From NCBI GenBank assembly GCA_006937955.1, contig SSNP01000192.1:62001-126000 (forward strand): a DNA stretch of 64,000 bases. The letters run 5' to 3'. This stretch comes from Pachypanchax playfairii (lineage: Eukaryota > Chordata > Actinopteri > Cyprinodontiformes > Aplocheilidae). The translations under genes and the position numbers were made by a program. Below are positions 59,766-64,000 of this stretch, piece after piece. Position 1 is the first letter of the stretch. Every line of letters starts with the position of its first letter. The notes under the pieces are model-generated. The model was not told the origin of the DNA, did no database searches, and saw only the letters and a program-made list of their open reading frames with translations.

Positions 59766-60077
59766 TCTGTTTTAACTTGAAAGTCCAAATCTTGGGTTTA
59801 ACCTTGTGATTTGTTTCTTAATCCTGGGTGGCATCATCAGAACCGGAGCCTGGTCTGAGACCTGCAGGGTGCTGCTGGATCTGCAGGTGAAGAACCTGAA
59901 TGAGTGGCGTGAGAACACGTGATGCTTCTAGTGAGTCTTTTTGTTTTTGTCAGAACCGGATGTCGGTTTTATCTCGGTGAGGCGGATTGGGATGAAACAT
60001 GTTCAGCTCAGAGATGCTGACTGAAGGGGGCGGGGGTGTTAGTGGGAGGGGGTTGTTGTTGTGAATGAGGGACAGCA

Positions 60078-60085
60078 TGACGTCA
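60078..60085. promoter_or_regulatory. Palindromic CRE (TGACGTCA) in the bach2 promoter region
   Basis: A perfect 8-bp cAMP-response element/ATF site lies at the left edge of the CpG-rich block that precedes the candidate first exon of bach2. The site class is known; its use here is inferred from position. Confidence 0.5.
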
Positions 60086-60089
60086 TAAC

Positions 60090-60215
60090 GCCGATGTCAA
60101 CAGTGCAGCTGCTCTTGGATCAGTAAGGCGCTTCATCAGCACCTTCGGACCCTCGTTCAGCGCCATGCGGAGCGGCTGGAAGCTGTGACGGGCCGCGGAC
60201 TCGCAGGAGTATCCG
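60090..60215 (+). other. bach2: Candidate non-coding first exon of bach2
   Basis: CpG-rich sequence ends in a strong 5' splice site, TATCCG|GTGAGTG (last exon base 60215). It contains a seven-codon upstream ORF (ATG 60165, TGA 60186-60188). The next acceptor that precedes the coding start is at 63540. The transcript start is not defined by sequence, so the left edge is approximate. It could belong to another transcript, but nothing else on this strand starts nearby. Confidence 0.45.
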
Positions 60216-60546
60216 GTGAGTGTAGGGAGCGGTCGCTGCTGCTGCATGTGTCCGGGGGGAGGCTGCTCAGCGGCGGCTCGGAGCTGCTGCCTTGGAGTCC
60301 GTGTCAAAGTGCAGCCTTCACGGTGTGTTTACGTCCCAGAGCCCGACACGGGGCTGGGCACGCGCCTCCGGTCACCGTGCATGAAAGCTGAAGGTCTTTG
60401 TGTTGCCAGTTAAACACGCTGGAAAACACGTTTCTTTCAGCCGAGACTCGAGTCGCTGCTCCCGGTGGGAGGACAAAGGAGGCGGCCGCCGCTCCGCCCT
60501 CAGCCGGGGAACAAAGCGCTGCGCGCGGCAGCAGGAGCTGCTGTGA

Positions 60547-61136
60547 CGCCGGGCTCACACTGCATCCGGATCCGGTCCGGTGCGGACCCCGCAGGTATTC
60601 CGTTAGATTAAAATCCCTTTTGAAGGCTCACACTAGCTCCGTGCGGTGCGGGTCCGGTTACGGGGGCAGTACGGCACTACGGAAAGAATCCGCAAGGATC
60701 AATTTTTTCCGGACGCCGGAGTCACTCCGCGTCAAGTTTGATGAAATCTGACGAACTATACAGGAAGTGTGGCTTGAATATCCGGTGTTTTTTCAAAATA
60801 AACGAGTGTACGAACAATTGTAACTTGACTCTTCTTTTTAGACAGCACACGCGCTAATAGGAAATGTAAACATTACATCACACCCGGTGACACAGGGTCC
60901 CGAAAGCCTGCAGCACAACACATTTTCACACATTTGCTAAACAATGGACGTGTTCTCTTGTGAAGTCCCGACAAAACGATAACCCACGTGAACTTCTGTT
61001 CTCGCGGGTGACGTTTTACGCACCCAGCACCGGAGCTGACCGCACTCCCTATCCGGAGCAGATGTGAGTGGTAGCTTGCGGAAAAACCGCACCGAAGCCG
61101 GACCGAAGCCGTTCCGTAGGCAGTGTGAGCCCGGCG
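60547..61136. mobile_element. 590-bp TIR element, non-autonomous DNA transposon
   Basis: Both ends carry the inverted repeat CGCCGGGCTCACACTGC: forward at 60547, reverse complement ending at 61136. More loosely matched C/G-rich subterminal repeats built on CCGGTCCGGTGCGG / CCGCACCGAAGCCGG words follow. A TGA triplet stands immediately outside each end (60544-60546 and 61137-61139), consistent with a 3-bp target-site duplication as in PIF/Harbinger-type elements. Interior sequence shows no transposase. It lies in the presumed first intron of bach2 and contributes part of the apparent CpG richness there. Confidence 0.7.
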
Positions 61137-61139
61137 TGA

Positions 61140-63540
<2,401 letters not shown>

Positions 63541-63556
63541 GGTGACGTAGGAAGTG

Positions 63557-63817
63557 ATGTCGGAGCAGCAGGATGGTGAGGCGGCAGCGCCCGTGTACGT
63601 GTACGAGTCCAAAGTGCACTGTGCCAACGTACTGCTGAGCCTGGAGGAGCAGCGGAGGCGGGGCATCCTCTGTGATGTCACTGTGCTAGTGGAGGGCAGG
63701 GAGGTTCGAGCGCACCGGGCTGTTCTCGCCGCCAGTAGCAGCTACTTTCTGCAGGTTCTTCTGGGCCACATCGGGTCACCAGGAAACAATGAGCCCATTA
63801 TCAGCCTGCCAGACAAG
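63557..63817 (+). CDS. bach2: BACH2, first coding exon (BTB domain start; gene continues past window)
   Basis: One exon of 87 codons from ATG 63557 to the donor GACAAG|GTACAG. BACH2 is a BTB-bZIP repressor that pairs with small Maf proteins and, in mammals, shapes B- and T-cell fate. The residues YVYESKVHCANVLL, LCDVTVLVEGREVRAHRAVL and AASSSYF match the BACH BTB domain. The (M/V)YVYES.VHC start is closer to BACH2 than BACH1. The BTB domain is cut off in the SLPD region; the remaining BTB and the bZIP region would lie to the right. Residues around 60-80 (LLGHIGSPGNNEP) hold a few extra residues relative to mammalian BACH2. A GTG three bases upstream is not needed as a start. The neighbouring TAK1-like gene supports the assignment. 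Confidence 0.88.
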
Positions 63818-64000
63818 GTACAGGGCTCAATGACCCTCCTTATAAATAACATTCAGGACTGAGTTCAGACTTCAGTCCGTCTCAGAGTAAAAGTTATAAC
63901 ATCAGATTTATCTGATGTGGAAATGATGCTGTCATCATCAAATGATTAGAGTTTCTAAACAGAGACGGGTCAGAACCACATGTTCTGTGTGCAGGGACAC
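63818..64000 (+). other. Start of bach2 intron after the first coding exon
   Basis: Ordinary intronic sequence to the window edge, with no second exon visible. Confidence 0.6.

Noticed and set aside
63554..63556. GTG start three bases before the bach2 ATG
   Set aside because: The ATG at 63557 follows immediately and matches the family N-terminus; eukaryotic initiation at GTG is not needed.

Overview
The window is nuclear DNA of a ray-finned (teleost) fish. It carries seven recognisable vertebrate protein-coding genes with GT-AG introns and vertebrate-type AATAAA signals. Introns and intergenic gaps are short except where tandem repeats have expanded. The species cannot be named from the sequence.

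Layout, left to right: (1) 1-361, a GC-rich stretch with a possible first exon of an unidentified minus-strand gene; (2) 870-1135, a small terminal-inverted-repeat element that ends against array A, a 36-bp minisatellite (about 1139-10492, roughly 260 copies); (3) an LRIT3-like gene (minus, 11771-13725) head-to-head with fam241a (plus, 14460-15637); (4) fam241a tail-to-tail with jkamp (minus, 18152-21276), whose likely 3' UTR holds array B (31 bp x ~37); (5) jkamp head-to-head with gpr135 (plus, 23150-25034); (6) array C, 28 bp x ~365 (25608-35849); (7) daam1 (plus, 25 coding exons, 37250-53708), with array D (22 bp x ~49) in intron 11 and array E (21 bp x ~354) in intron 20; (8) a TAK1/MAP3K7-like kinase gene (plus, 14 coding exons, 54608-59212) with a short 18-bp array F in an intron; (9) the 5' end of bach2 (plus), with a CpG-rich promoter region near 60.0-60.6 kb, a 590-bp inverted-repeat element in its first intron and the first BTB-coding exon at 63557-63817. 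I joined all exon boundaries by hand; every multi-exon gene closes in frame.

The genes have no common pathway. Their order matches three blocks that I recall as separate in human: LRIT3 and FAM241A (4q25), JKAMP-GPR135-DAAM1 (14q23) and MAP3K7-BACH2 (6q15). The functional themes are a photoreceptor-synapse LRR/Ig protein, an ER membrane protein of quality control, an orphan GPCR, a Rho-effector formin of planar cell polarity, a MAP3 kinase and a BTB-bZIP repressor.

The striking property of the window is that about 46% of it (roughly 29.6 kb) is six unrelated minisatellites. The most interesting is array E. It begins a few dozen bases after the authentic 5' splice site of daam1 exon 20, looks derived from that site, and repeats a branch-point-like / pyrimidine / TAG|GTACGG module several hundred times, so each unit resembles a joined 3' and 5' splice site.
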